64,000 nt of DNA. It comes from Certhia americana. Taxonomy: Eukaryota > Chordata > Aves > Passeriformes > Certhiidae. Position numbers and translations under genes: made by a program. The stretch is taken from positions 29,020,473 through 29,084,472 of the forward strand of contig CM031879.1 of the NCBI GenBank assembly GCA_018697195.1, in the 5' to 3' direction. Shown one piece after another: positions 12,361 to 24,283 of this stretch. The notes below the pieces were generated by a model. It did no database searches and was not told the DNA's origin. It saw only the letters and a list, made by a program, of their open reading frames with translations. Positions within the stretch are counted from its first letter, which is position 1. The number at the start of each line of letters is the position of its first letter.

Positions 12361-15300
12361 GATCCAAACCAAAAATATCATTCATTCTGCCTCTTGAAGC
12401 TAAACTTCTGAGTAGACACAAGTGAAAAAATCACAGGCCTGGAAATATGTAAAAGAGGGCATATTTCTATGCAAGTCATCTACAAATTCACTACAGGTGA
12501 AGCAGAACTGTGAATCTGTTCCCTCTGTCTGGAACTGGGTTTAATTTTTTTCTATGATATATTGTAAAAAATCACTTCTTTTAGGTGCTGAGTTGCTCTG
12601 TAGAGGTGATTAGCTCTAGATATTTATCATAAGAAACAACTGGAATGCTCATTTCCTGAGCTGGTTCCATCAAGTTGTATACCTGGGAAAAGTGGGATGA
12701 CTCTGGGTAATGAACTTTGTTTCCAGCTTTGAAGCTTCAGCCAGTTGTTTCTGATGTGACAACTTTCCCTGTTTCGAGCAGGTAATTGTTAACAACATGT
12801 TTAAAGTCCTTTTTGATATATCACATCAGCTATTTTCTAAGCTGCATTCGTTGTTCTTTGTTCACTTTTCGGAACCTGGCCTATTCCCACTGACTTCAGA
12901 AACCATGGGAACAAGCCTTCCACACCCCAGGCTGCTGACCTGAGTCGAGGTAACAGAAGCTGGAAGAGTGTGGCACACTTTGCATAGCAGATGCACAGGA
13001 GATGGGCAGAGTACAATGTGCTCTTGCAAGCTCCGATGTCTTGGGGATTCTGAGACTTTAACAGATCTTGGACCACACTCTCCTACCCTGAGCAGCACCA
13101 AAAAATCCCTGATTCTGCTCAGTTAGTAACTCTTGATTCTTCACTCTGTTTAGTAACTCTTGTCTCAGGATAAGACTGTCTTTTGCATCAATCTATGGAG
13201 TACCTCATAATTCCCAGAGGTTCTCCCAATCAATATAAGGATGCACACACTTCTTTTTCCTTTAACAAATACAGTGTGAGTAGTTTATAATGTTCAGGCA
13301 TTTTTATTTCCTGACACAGCTTGCAATTTTATATCTGGAATTTTATATTCCAGAATAATACTGAAGTTTATCTATATAAGGAAATGTCTGGTTCAAAATT
13401 TGAATCACAAAATGAAAAATTACTCTTAACCACACATTACTGCCTGTCTTGCCTGAGATTTGTTGCATTTACTGTTGCAAAGACTTTTCAAAACACATTA
13501 GTTAAATGGAGCTGAAAATAATTCATGCATATTTTATGGAATAAATTACAGATATATCTCCAGTTGTAAGTTATAAAACATGTCTTTGCCTGGGCTATTA
13601 AAATATTCTGCCCCATTTAAAATAAGCCACATAATGAAACTGATGTGCAGTGATAATTTTACAATTCTTATTAACATAAAGTATTTTAGCACAAAAATGC
13701 ATTTTGAAAAATTTATGCATAAATTCTAGCACTTCAATTCTTCTCAGCAAATACAGAAATAAATGTATATACAGTTATCTAAAACTGAGAAAAAAATGAG
13801 AGGATTTTAATTTTTTTCAATTGCCATGGAGACTTTTGCCATATTTGCAAAAGTTAAAGAGGATAAGCTAAACACAACTGGGCTGCCTGGAGTAGAAAGA
13901 AGCACGACTAAATTATACAATGAAAAATACCGTGTTCAAAGTCTGTGTAACTGAGATTTTTCAAATTTGAGTTATAGAGAAGGAAGATCTTTGAGTGTTT
14001 AATATCTTGAACAGTTAGCTTATGTGATGCAGAAAACAGGTTGCTGACACTGAAGAGGAGCTTTTGACCATCAGGAAGAACTTGTATCAGTTCTGTTCTT
14101 TAACTTGCAAAATCACAGGGAGATTTGTGTGCCTTATCATCCTCATTTGTATAAGGCCCCAAAAAATTCCTCAATGAGACTTTTAAAAGGGCCTACAGTC
14201 TTTCATACACTCTGAATCAGATGTACAGGAGAAACACTGACAAGATGTTCTCAAGAGGTTAAAAAACAAACAAAAAAAAACTTTACTGGGAAGTTTATTA
14301 AATCAAAGCACTTTGGCAAAAGGTTTAGAATAGCATTCACTCTTCCCAAAGCATTAAGTTTAGTCCATTCAACTTAGCAAACTCTAAGCAGGGTCAATTT
14401 TATTTTCTCAGAAATTCCAAGGGACTTAAAAGATGAGAAACAGAAGAGGCACACAAAAGAACACACATAACTACCATTCCTGGTTCCAGCAGCATACAGC
14501 TGACAGAACTTCCAAGACAAGGATCAAGTCATCTGCTTGCCTTGTATCTCCCTTTAAATACTCCTTGGCCTTCCTGGTCCCTTCCCCCAGGTGGGACTTC
14601 TGGTCATTTGGCCACTCAGGAGCTGGGTTGGGGTTCCAAGGGCAGGTGTGGAACATTCCCCCGGTGTGCCAGGGAGTGGTGGCCACTGCAGGGCTGGGAC
14701 AGAGTCCCAGGGAGTGGGGTGTGCAGGGCAGGGGTTGAACTGTCCATTCCCCTACACATGCACCCAAAATGTTTCATGCAAGCAATCTTGTTATTAAATA
14801 TGTATCATAAAACATGCTTTTTATCCTATACAAAGAATTTAAATTCTTTGAGTACTGAGAACCTCACAAAGTTGACTTGAGCTGTTCCAGGTCTAGAATA
14901 GCTGCTTCCTTTGGGTTATTTAAAATTAATGCTATTGGCTGATGTAAAATTCTTCCTCTCAATATAACATGTTTCTCTTGTACAGGGGAAATAGCCTCTC
15001 TGAATATTGTCTTTGAATGGATTGTCTTTGAATCGGTTAAATTGTTATCTGTACCTTGTGAAGGAACACTTGAGGGGCTGCCACCTATAAACAGAAGTTC
15101 AGTCCTGGGTTTTTAAGATTTCCCTAAAAATAAGTGCTCTTCATGTAAATAATAGTGTTTTTAAAAAATTGTTGTGTTTTTTTGTTTTGTGGTTTTTTAA
15201 AATTTAATTGGGGGAAACAGAAGCTGAGGTGCAATAAGATTAAGAGCAATAAGCGTTGATAAAATAGGTGTGAGCCATAAATCTAAGGGAGCTCTCTTTA

Positions 15301-18300
15301 GGTGAGAAGGGTTCTTTCTCTGACGTGCCCTTCAAGGCCTGCATGAAATGCAACAAATCTTTGGTTTGTTGATATCTGCTGAATCCTGTTAACTCAAAGT
15401 AGCCTTCCCTAACCCACTGGTTACAGTGCCTTGCTTTGCTGAATCCCTCATGTTGCTGCATTGAAGATGGAACCTTTTAAACCCACTCATACCATGTCCA
15501 TAGAGCAGCTGGTCTGTGAAAGAACGGGTCTAGACACTAATTTCCGTTTCACTTCAATCTTGTGCTGACTAGATTTCACAGTTTTAATACTGAAATATCT
15601 GCAGAGCAAATTGTCTACTAAAATAGGAGCAGAACAGAGTTTGGAAAATAAGATTTTTTAAATCATAAGAAGTTAAACTGTGTTTTTGGATTCTTTCCCA
15701 GCCATGCTGGTTAATATGGCATGGAATTTTATAGCCTGAATTAAAAATAATGGAATCCTGGAAATCATACGACTTCAAGTCATATGTCTGGCAAATCAAA
15801 GCCTAATTAATTATGCCATTAAACAATTGTTATTGTCTAGTGACCAGCAAATGTATATTTTGAAAACCAGAACAAAATGTGCTGTAAAATGAGCTTAAAT
15901 TCTATTAGTTACATTAAACAATGACTTATAAACTGAAAACTGATGTTTTGGCTGGTTGCTGTGAATAGTACTCCGAAACTGGGTTTATAAGCCAACAAGT
16001 TTGCTGGCTGGGGATGATTACCAGCAATAATTTTCAAAGAAGAATTTGAAGTAGATGTAAATAAGCTCCAAATACTGCGGACTATCCACTAAAGTATGAT
16101 AGAAAAAGCTACAACATGAAGCGTAAAGTCCTTATCTATTGGTTTAGTATTTATTTTGTATAAATACACACAAATTGTGCACACATTTGAGGAGATTTCT
16201 GTCAACATTACATGCTTCTCAGTGCTCACATTCTATAAACAGACTACAGCAGTCCATCCTGACCACATAAAGAGACAATTATGAGGCCTTACCTAAACCT
16301 GCATCTCTTTTAGCAGGCAGGAGTTTGCATGACTAATTTTCTACAAATGATAAAAGATTTCCTAAGCCTGTGATTTGTGAACCTGAACCTGAATTTTCAA
16401 AGGACTCAGCTACACATTTACATGTAGACAAATTAGCATGGCGTATTAGGACTAAATGCTTCTGTACAAAAACGTTATACTTGGAAAAACTGGCTCAGAC
16501 TTACCAGTCTGAAGAAACTATTGAGAAGAACAGATGACTAATATGACAAATTCATACAATTTTTAATTTTTTTAAATAAGGTTTTGTCTTATCTCTTATG
16601 TGACCTTCTTCCTCTGCCATGTTGTCTGGGCAGTAAAGATAACCCTGTGATAATTGGTTAAGATATACCTGTTAATCCCTTTAATGCTCCCTTCAGAAAT
16701 TCCATCTTCTATTCTTCTATATTTTTCCTTATTATTAATTAGAGTAGTTGGTAAAAAAGTCAGGATTGTAATTTAAGTACTAATTGGAAATTCCCTTCCT
16801 TCTGCTCCAGGTATTATTAAGAAATTTTTAAATGTTTGCTTTGGATGGAGAATATGAGGGTGCAGGATGTAGCATGGAAATGAAACAGTTTGGTGTGCAG
16901 TGTCCTGTGTTGGTCTGTAACCAGATGGGAGGAAATTAGTAAGGAGAATGGTCTTTAGGAACAGGAGTACTACACAAATGTTGTAATACCCCATAAAAAA
17001 AGACGTTTTCTGTGGGAAGGTATATTGTACCCATAGATGAGCTGCCCTTTACTGATCTCACCTTAGTTTCTCCTGCTTATATAAATTTTTGTGTTTTCCA
17101 GAATTGCTTCAGAAACAGCAGCACAGCATCATTCCTGGTTCTAGCCCCTGATGTAAAAACACAGTCCCTGAATATTTAACAGTACACTGCAATACACATC
17201 TACTCGGAGATGTCGGAGCTTGAGAAGGAGAAAGATTGAAATGTGTTACTTTCTTGATTGAAATTCCGTTGGTATCATCTGCAATTCCATGTCCTCAGGA
17301 AGTAACCTATCAGTCTGCAGACTAATGCCTGTGTCACATATCAAACAAAAGTGCAGAAATTTAGTGGAATGGAGCACAGAATTAGTTTTTTTGAGACTGT
17401 GGCCATCATGTGGGACAGCTTTCTTAGCATTTCAAAGGCAGTTTGATTTCCATGAGTGTCAGGTCACACTCCTTCCCATTTTTGTATACCATTTACTTGT
17501 TAGGCTGAAACTTGTTCTTTAAATGCAGAGTTGCTGTCTGCTCAATGCATGCTATGCTGGTGGGGTGGTGAGGGTATCTCACTTCCTACCCTAGTTGCTG
17601 CAGTACTTTTTGTCCTAGAATCATTCCTTTCTGTTTACCCAATAGGTGCCAGATTACTTGGAATGAGGAATTAAAGATACCCCAAACTGTTTGCTGGTCT
17701 TACCCAGGTGGAACATGGCGTCTAGGTAATTAATGTAGTAAAATGTTTACTTCACAATATCTGTCTGCAGCCTCAGTAGATTCAGATTAGTTCCATGACT
17801 GGACCAAGAAAGGAAATGTAACAGGTGGAGCTGCAGCCTTTCCTTCTCCATCTGCCAGAGGTTTATCTTGAACAGTTAAGCTGAAGTTTCCTGCTCCTTT
17901 TTCACATTTTCCAAACCAACATGTTAAAGATCCTCTCTATAGCTGTGTGTCAGGCCACTACTTTATTGGTGAATTACCTGGTTCCTGTGTTGAATCATTT
18001 ACTGGAAGACTCCACAGAGAGGTCACTGTTCAGCTGTTCCTCTAGCAGTGTCCTCTGATTTTCTTCTTTGCCTCTGGCAAGATAGTATCTCACAGACAGA
18101 AAATATTTTATTCTTCACATCAGGATAATATGCACATAAATATGTATAAATATGCCATCCTTGGTGCTCAAACCATCTGTACAAGTGTCACCACAAGACA
18201 CAGACAAAGCTATTGGTACCTTTTTTGCATGTCTCTTTACTTATTTACAGTCTGAATAAAGCATTAAATTCCAGCATGACTTCCAATTAGCAGGGCAGTG

Positions 18301-20461
18301 GTTGCTCACTATTGCTTTGCCCTGGCCTGTTGTCAGCTTAGTCCTCAGACAGCAAAGCCATCTGTGCACACATCAACTTACCAGGTACTGCCAAGGTGCT
18401 GCACGGTATTGAAACTCATCCTTAAGGAGTCTGCTCAAACTTAGCCCATCTTTGCTGGTTGTCAGTTTACAAGCAATATTGATAGTGGGCAGTTTACAAA
18501 GGGGTGCCTTAATGAGAAGCAGAAGGATATCACACACAGCTCCCAGATGCATTTATAAGCCTTGATCCAGAATGATTTAAACATTCATTGTATTAAGTCT
18601 GTCTCATTTGGTTTTAGGTCATCTACTAAAACAATCCCTCACATATAAAATGTACTTCTGTCACAGACTGGGCTTTTCTAAATCACATTTTTAACATTAC
18701 CCATTTATTGTCTCTTTTTTTGTCATCTGATGCATTTACAGACTTTTTTTTTTTTTCCAATTTATTTTTTTCCCCTGAAAATGCTTATTTGAAGAGCAGA
18801 ACATCAGCAATGATGGAATAACAGGCTGATTGACAAAGATCTCCACACTGACTCATCAATAAGTGTGTGGCTACATAAAATCAAGAATTGCAAAAGAAAT
18901 AGGGAATATATAGCAGTTTAATTGACAGGAGAAAGACCACATCTATTTGAAGTTCTGTGATGTGGGATATCTGTGGGCTTCCAAATGACTTTTGCAATTT
19001 GTTATCTTTATAAATTACTTGAATGGACTATAAACAAGTCAGATTGACTAGGAAGGCAATAAGGAGAAGAGGAATGACTGTGCTTCAAGTGTCAAGAAAG
19101 TGTCAGTGTTGTCTTTGTATTATGCCTGGTACCTAGGAAATATAAATTATTCTTCATAAATATTCAGCTTTATTAAAAGGAAAAAAAACAACAAGAAGGA
19201 GGAAAAAATAACAAAATAAAACTAAGGATATGAGGCTTTCAAAAGAGGATGGGAGAAAGGAATGGTGATTTTATTTCAAGTAGAACTTTGGTTATCTGGA
19301 AAGGCAATTCCTTGGTGCGTCAACATACTGGATCTTCCATTAGAAAAGCATCATGCTTTCACATCAGTCCTATTTCACTTAAAATACACATCCAAGCTTT
19401 CTTTCCCCACAGGTGCATATTTTAATACATCTAAAAATTAAAATAATGAAAAACATGCATAAACACCTGTCCTCTTTTGAAACCAGTGCCTCTTTTGTTA
19501 TTCAGTAGAACTGTTCCCTAGAATTCCTGCCAGTAAAGCCAATGTTTGCACATCAACCTTTGTAGCTGTTTCCAACATACAGAACTTAATTCCTTGTATC
19601 CCCCTGTCTGGAAAAAAATAGGGCAGCTCAAGCAAATTGTGAAAAGTTACCTCACCAAATACACAATACCTATAAACTAAACTTTATCTGTACAGTATGT
19701 TTTAAAATGAAATGTTTTACATTTTAGACTTTCCCGTAGAAATCTCAAATAGGATATGAAAAAAAAAAGAGACAAAAGCAAAAAAAACCAAAAAAATTGA
19801 GTCAATTGTGATATTCCCTTTGTCAAAAGAGGCGAACTTTCCTCTATTCTCCTTTGTCAATAGCAGAACTAGCACATAAAGGACAAGAATTTCATCCCTG
19901 GACTCTGTATCTTATGAAAGGAAGTAGTAGAAGCATAAGTGAAAAATAAACAAATATATTTTCATGCTAAAAATAATCTAACTTTCTACTAAGAAAAAGC
20001 AATGATTATGTCAATGAACACACAGATATTTCTTCATCCTTCTTTGGCACATCATATTTTACAAGTTCAGGCATGAAAACCAGCTTTGAGATGTATTTGT
20101 TTGATTTCCCTTATTTATGATATTTTGCAGGAAAAATATAATAACAGTAAGATTTATGAAAAGCAGATATTTCAATTTCATGCTGATGGAGTTAAAAAAG
20201 CCATCTTTTCTATAGGCAAGTTGATATCAAACATCTTGTAGGAGAGAAACTGAACATGAGCACACATGAAAACCAGAGAAGAGAAATCTGGGAACAATAT
20301 AAAGAGTTTTCCAAAAACTAAGAGTATTTTTTTTTAGAAAACAGAAACAATCTTTTCATATGGAAGAAGGATGAGAAAAGGGGATCATAAATTGAATGGG
20401 GCATTCTGACTTGACATAATGGGGCAGGGGGCAGAGAGAATCACCATAAGGTGAGAGCCAG
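12361..20461. other. Unique AT-rich noncoding stretch
   Basis: No gene or confident repeat was found across this long region. About 14490-14760 is a GC-richer block, listed separately. Short A- or T-rich tracts occur near 14270, 15175, 18745 and 19760. The open frames are short and unrecognised. Confidence 0.5.
14470..14755 (-). mobile_element. Possible LTR or unassigned GC-rich repeat
   Basis: This block is much more GC-rich than its neighbours. On the minus strand it starts with TGTAGGGGAA, then has purine/pyrimidine-biased U3-like text, and then GAGTATTTAAAGGG as a TATA-like box. These features resemble an LTR 5' part, but I found no target duplication and cannot place the 3' end. It could equally be a unique promoter-like island. 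The overlapping open frames on both strands reflect the GC content. Confidence 0.25.
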
Positions 20462-20625
20462 GGGGAGGGACAGGCTGCCCAGGGCAGAGGCTGGGCAACC
20501 TCTTTCCCCATAAGTTTTCAAGATCCAGCTTGACAAGCCCTGAGCAACTTGGTCTGAGCTCAAATGTGACTCTGAGCAGGAGTTTGCACCTAAGGTAGTG
20601 TTAATTTTAGGAGGCGGACAGTTTA
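20462..20625 (+). mobile_element. Diverged CR1 LINE 3' fragment
   Basis: The segment 'gacaagccctgagcaacttggtctgagctc' followed by 'gactctgagcaggagtttg' matches the end of a CR1 subfamily that carries 'ctttgagcaggaggttgg' there. 'acaggctgcccagggcagag' upstream also fits. The 3' repeat is missing, so the copy is old or truncated. Confidence 0.7.
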
Positions 20626-21939
20626 CGATTTGTAATGAAAAAAGAAATATTGGAAATAAAGGAGATTCAACATAATATAACTTTTGAATATCAAGGTGAT
20701 TTAAGGAACATAAAATTTCCTTAATCTCTTGGTAATTGAAAGAATAATGAAATGCTGAAATCCTCTAAAGGCTGTTCCAATGCACACAGCAACTAGAACT
20801 TATATTCACATTTATTCTGGTGGCTATGTATTTTAAATTTGGATTGGCTTTAGATGATGCAAGTTTTTGACTATGGGCACTTATTGTAGTTTTGTGTTTG
20901 TTTCTGCAGAGTCTGACCCACTGGAGACAAATCACAATATCAGTCTCAGACTTGTATGAAATAAACATATATGATAAAACAGATGCTGGGAAGATTCTCA
21001 GTAGGAGCTGCTAACAGTATTCAGTGATGCAACTCTTTGAAAAATTTTTGTGTGGTATATTATTTTGAATTTACCACAAAACTAGCTTTTCAACCTGGTT
21101 TCTCCATAAACACTGAATGTCAGATTGAGCTGAAAGCTACATTTATTATTTCTAAAGGCACCTGTCTGGAGTGTGAATGGTTTGCGTGTTGGTAAGCGTA
21201 CAAAGGTAAATTCTCATATTTTATTTTCTTCAATATGAGCCCTCTAAAAGTTTAGGCATTGTAAATCAGAGACTTAATGGAAAAGTTCAGCATCAAGGAT
21301 GTAATAAGATGATAGGGAAATTAAATCATTATATAAATACAGCAGTATACATTCAGTTTCCAGTTTTTTCCTCATTGTGTGTTACCAGCTTAACATCAGT
21401 GAAAAGATATACTCAGAACTGCCATTAAGGTGACCTGGTTATAATGAGGAAAATTACTGACAGAAGACATCTACTAAAATATTGACAGATCAAATCTCTG
21501 CCACTGTAAGAAATGCTAGCCTTAGAATCTGGAGCATCCTTGACAAGCACAAGTGGGAGCTTGGGTTGGCCTTGATAGGTACAGCTGGGGCTCTGCAGAG
21601 TGCTGGATAAGCACAAAAACAGAAACTGCCATAACCTGCAGAACAAAGAAACTGTTATAACCTACAAACTGGCCTCCCAAGAAAGCAGAACTCAGCAACA
21701 AGGACTGGTGTCCTACACCCACTTATGTTAAAGATATAAAAGTAAGTGTCTTCCCAAAATGAGTTTTCTCTCCAAGAAGTACCCCTGTGTGAACTTAACT
21801 ACACACTTGTTTTGTCCCCATTCCTTGGAGCAGCTAAATGACTGCATTGGTAATAATTTGAAGGAAAAATATTTATATAGGCATGCATATAAATAATCAA
21901 ACAACTCATTCTTGACTACTGGCAATCCATAGTAGCTTG
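20626..21939. other. Unique noncoding stretch
   Basis: No family or gene is recognised. About 21520-21760 is less AT-rich and ends in an 'aagatataaaag' string that could be a TATA-like element, but no LTR boundary could be fixed. Confidence 0.45.
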
Positions 21940-21995
21940 TATATATATATATATATATATGTGTATGTATATATATATACACATATATGTGTATG

Positions 21996-22031
<36 letters not shown>
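21940..22031. repeat. TA-rich compound microsatellite
   Basis: (TA)n is interspersed with TGTGTATG units that are themselves near-palindromic. It can form hairpins on either strand and is likely to vary in length. Confidence 0.95.
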
Positions 22032-22610
22032 CTTGCTTTACTAATCCCAAGTGTATACCTTAAAAGTAGTTTGTAATAAAAACTGTGGGCTTGGTATTAC
22101 TGAATCCTATGAGCACATTATCATGACCAACTTGAGGGATGGGAATCTCCTGCAACTGAGGGCTCTCACAGTTACATACTCACAAAGGAAACAGCCTTAA
22201 TAGTTAGCTTTTAATGTTAAGAAATAGCAAATTATCTCTTGCAATTTCTAATCTTCTTAAATTTCTAATGGTTTCTAATGTTATTCTTTGCCTTATTAAA
22301 ACCATTAACATAACGACAGCATCTATCCAAACACTTTAAGATGAACGGAGGTATCTTTTGTTTTATTGAAACATCTCAGTCTTAATTTGTAATAAATTTT
22401 CTTTGTCATGATTTTTGACAAAATTCATACCCAGTATAATGCTCTTTACTTTGAAATATCACTACAGAGTGCAATGTAATGCTCTGGCTATAACTAGGAA
22501 TATTTGCATTTCTCTACTGTCATTTGTCTATGTACATAAACATGCCCACAAAAAATATTTTACTATCATGTATTTGTATTGCTTTTCTTATGGGGACAAA
22601 TGTTTAGATG
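22032..22610. other. Unique AT-rich noncoding stretch
   Basis: Nothing recognisable apart from AT-rich unique sequence leading up to the 3' end of the next CR1. Confidence 0.5.
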
Positions 22611-22659
22611 TTATAGAATCATAGAATCATTTAGGATGCAAAAGACCTTTAAGATCATG

Positions 22660-22665
22660 GAGTTC
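22660..22665. repeat. Target-site duplication GAGTTC (first copy)
   Basis: This hexamer directly precedes the LTR that starts at 22666. It is repeated exactly at 23071-23076, directly after the LTR. Both copies fall inside CR1 sequence. Confidence 0.85.
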
Positions 22666-23070
22666 TGTTGCAACCCAGATAGCTGTTGTTGTGGCGTTGG
22701 TAAAGAGAAGCAGGAAGGGCCTTTGTATGGGATCACAGAGATGTTTATTCCAGCCATGTGTGCAGACCGTTCAGGGTCAAAGGCAGGGCTCATGGGAAGG
22801 GTCCAGATTTAAGTTTATGGGTGCTGGGGGCTGGGAGAGCATCAGGAACCAATTATCAGGGGGCATGGGGCTACAAAGGTGGATTGGGGTATGTGAGCCA
22901 ATGGGGGAATTGGGAAGGAATGACTGAGGGAGACAGGGATGGAGAGGGGATTAACAGGGCTGACTGAGGGAACAGAGCAGGGGTACATTGGCATAACAGA
23001 ACAGGGGATCCTGTGAGAGAAACCTCTCCTTAACATAGGGAAAGCTTCACAGGGTCCACTGACCTCTACA
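22666..23070 (-). mobile_element. Solo LTR, 405 bases, in CR1
   Basis: Complete LTR bounded by TG...CA (plus strand TGTTGCAACC ... ACCTCTACA) with a perfect six-base duplication GAGTTC on both sides. Six bases is typical of class II (ERVK/alpharetrovirus-like) integrase. The orientation is minus because a polyadenylation signal GGAATAAACATC reads on that strand (hexamer at 22744-22749), about 80 bases from the 3' end. No gag, pol or env lies next to it, so it is the product of LTR-LTR recombination. The short open frames inside it are incidental. Confidence 0.85.
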
Positions 23071-23076
23071 GAGTTC
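23071..23076. repeat. Target-site duplication GAGTTC (second copy)
   Basis: Exact second copy of the hexamer at 22660-22665, immediately after the LTR end. Confidence 0.85.
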
Positions 23077-23179
23077 AACCATTAGCCCAGTACTGTCAAG
23101 TCCATCACTAAACCATGTCCCTGAGTGCCCCATCTACATGTATTTTAAATACTGGTGATTCAGCCACTTCCCTGGACAG

Positions 23180-23185
23180 CCTGTT
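23180..23185. repeat. Target-site duplication CCTGTT (first copy)
   Basis: CR1 hexamer just before the second LTR in this element; repeated exactly at 23846-23851. Confidence 0.85.
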
Positions 23186-23845
23186 TCTCGGGTTTTATAA
23201 AAATAGTTTTTTCTCTCTGTTTTTCACGGCTGCACTGAGAAACCCAAGAATGTAAGAGTCTTTTTTCCTCCCCAGCCAGAGATTGAAGAACTGGTCGTGA
23301 GCCATGCCTTCTGTTCTTTTGCATTGATTGTTTATTCTTTCTTATCTCTAACATTCCTTCTCCCTGACCTACAGAACTCTGCAGTGCAGGTCAGTCCAAG
23401 GCACAAAACCCCAGCATACTCCCACCCACACAGGGTGGTGTGTATTTTTATATTTAAACCCATGTAAGCAATATTTATATAAAATCTCCAATAACTATTA
23501 TTCATGTTAGAAAGTTAGACTCTACTCTAAGCCAGTTAGAAAGTGCCACCTTCACAGCAGAAAATGGAGCACAGAAGAAGAAGGAAGAAGCCCAGAAGCC
23601 ACATGAAATCCTCCATCTTGTCTTTCCTGCTTGCCATCCTAAACCCCTCATATATCTAAAATTCTCACCCTGTGATACACTATGCACTATTCTACTGTCT
23701 AATAAACATTCTTGAAAGTTCTCACTACATCCCAGAGCTTAAAAAGCCTTTTTCCATGAACAAAGGTTAAAAACATTGTTTGTCAGAGATTTTTCATCCC
23801 TTAAAACATCAAAAAAAATGTTTTTCAGAATTCTTAATTCCCACA
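23186..23845 (-). mobile_element. Solo LTR, 660 bases, family A copy 1
   Basis: Complete LTR inserted in CR1 and flanked by CCTGTT on both sides. On the minus strand it starts TGTGGGAATTAAG and ends TATAAAACCCGAGA. It contains a TATA-like string (TATATAAATA, near 23472-23481), then AGAATAAACAATC (hexamer at 23331-23336). It aligns by eye along its whole length with the plus-strand LTR at 40767-41551: shared blocks include ACCTTTGTTCATGGAAAAAG, GAGAATTTTAGATATATG and ATAATAGTTATTGGAG. Both copies end in GA before a six-base duplication, or GAA before a five-base one; the extra A leaves this ambiguous. No internal retroviral genes are present. Confidence 0.88.
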
Positions 23846-23851
23846 CCTGTT
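23846..23851. repeat. Target-site duplication CCTGTT (second copy)
   Basis: Exact second copy of the hexamer at 23180-23185; the interrupted CR1 resumes here. Confidence 0.85.
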
Positions 23852-24283
23852 CCACTGCTTCATCACCCTTTTCAGTAAAGAAATGATCCCTAATATCCAA
23901 TCTAATCCTCCCCTGGCACAGGTTAAGGCCATTTCCCCTTGTCCTGTTGCTTTCTATTTGGGAGAAGAGATTGACCTACACTTTGCTAGGATCTCCTGTC
24001 AGGCAGTTGTAGAGAGTGGTAAGGTCTCCCCTGAGCCTCCTTCTCTCCAGGCTAATCACCCCCAGCTCCCTCAACTGCTTCTCATCAGTCTTGTGCTCCA
24101 GCCCCTTCCCCAGCTCCCTTGCCCTTCTCCAGACTCACTCCAGCCCCTCAATGTCCTTCTTGTAGTGAGGGGCTCAGAACTGGACACAGCACTCAAGACT
24201 CAGCCTCAGCCGTGCTGAGTAAAGGAGGACAATCCCTGCCCTGGTCCTGCAGACTGCACTATTGCTGATACATGCCAGGATGA

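Larger units (their letters stand above)
22611..24283 (-). mobile_element. CR1 LINE 3' region split by two LTR insertions
   Basis: This is a minus-strand CR1 in three pieces: 22611-22665 (3' repeat 'atagaatcatagaatcat' and the adjoining tail), 23071-23185 ('aaccatgtccctgagtgcc' through 'cctggacagcctgtt') and 23846-24283 ('gttccactgcttcatcaccc' through 'attgctgatacatgccagg'). Removing the two intervening LTRs and one copy of each target duplication joins the pieces in the order expected for CR1 3' sequence. This proves that the CR1 is older than both LTRs. The longest piece corresponds to the 3' untranslated end, so the frame at 23883-24218 is not a protein gene. Confidence 0.93.

Noticed and set aside
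23883..24218. 111-residue plus-strand open frame rich in Pro, Leu and Gln
   Set aside because: It lies wholly in the antisense of a CR1 3' end, whose text is recognisable along its whole length.
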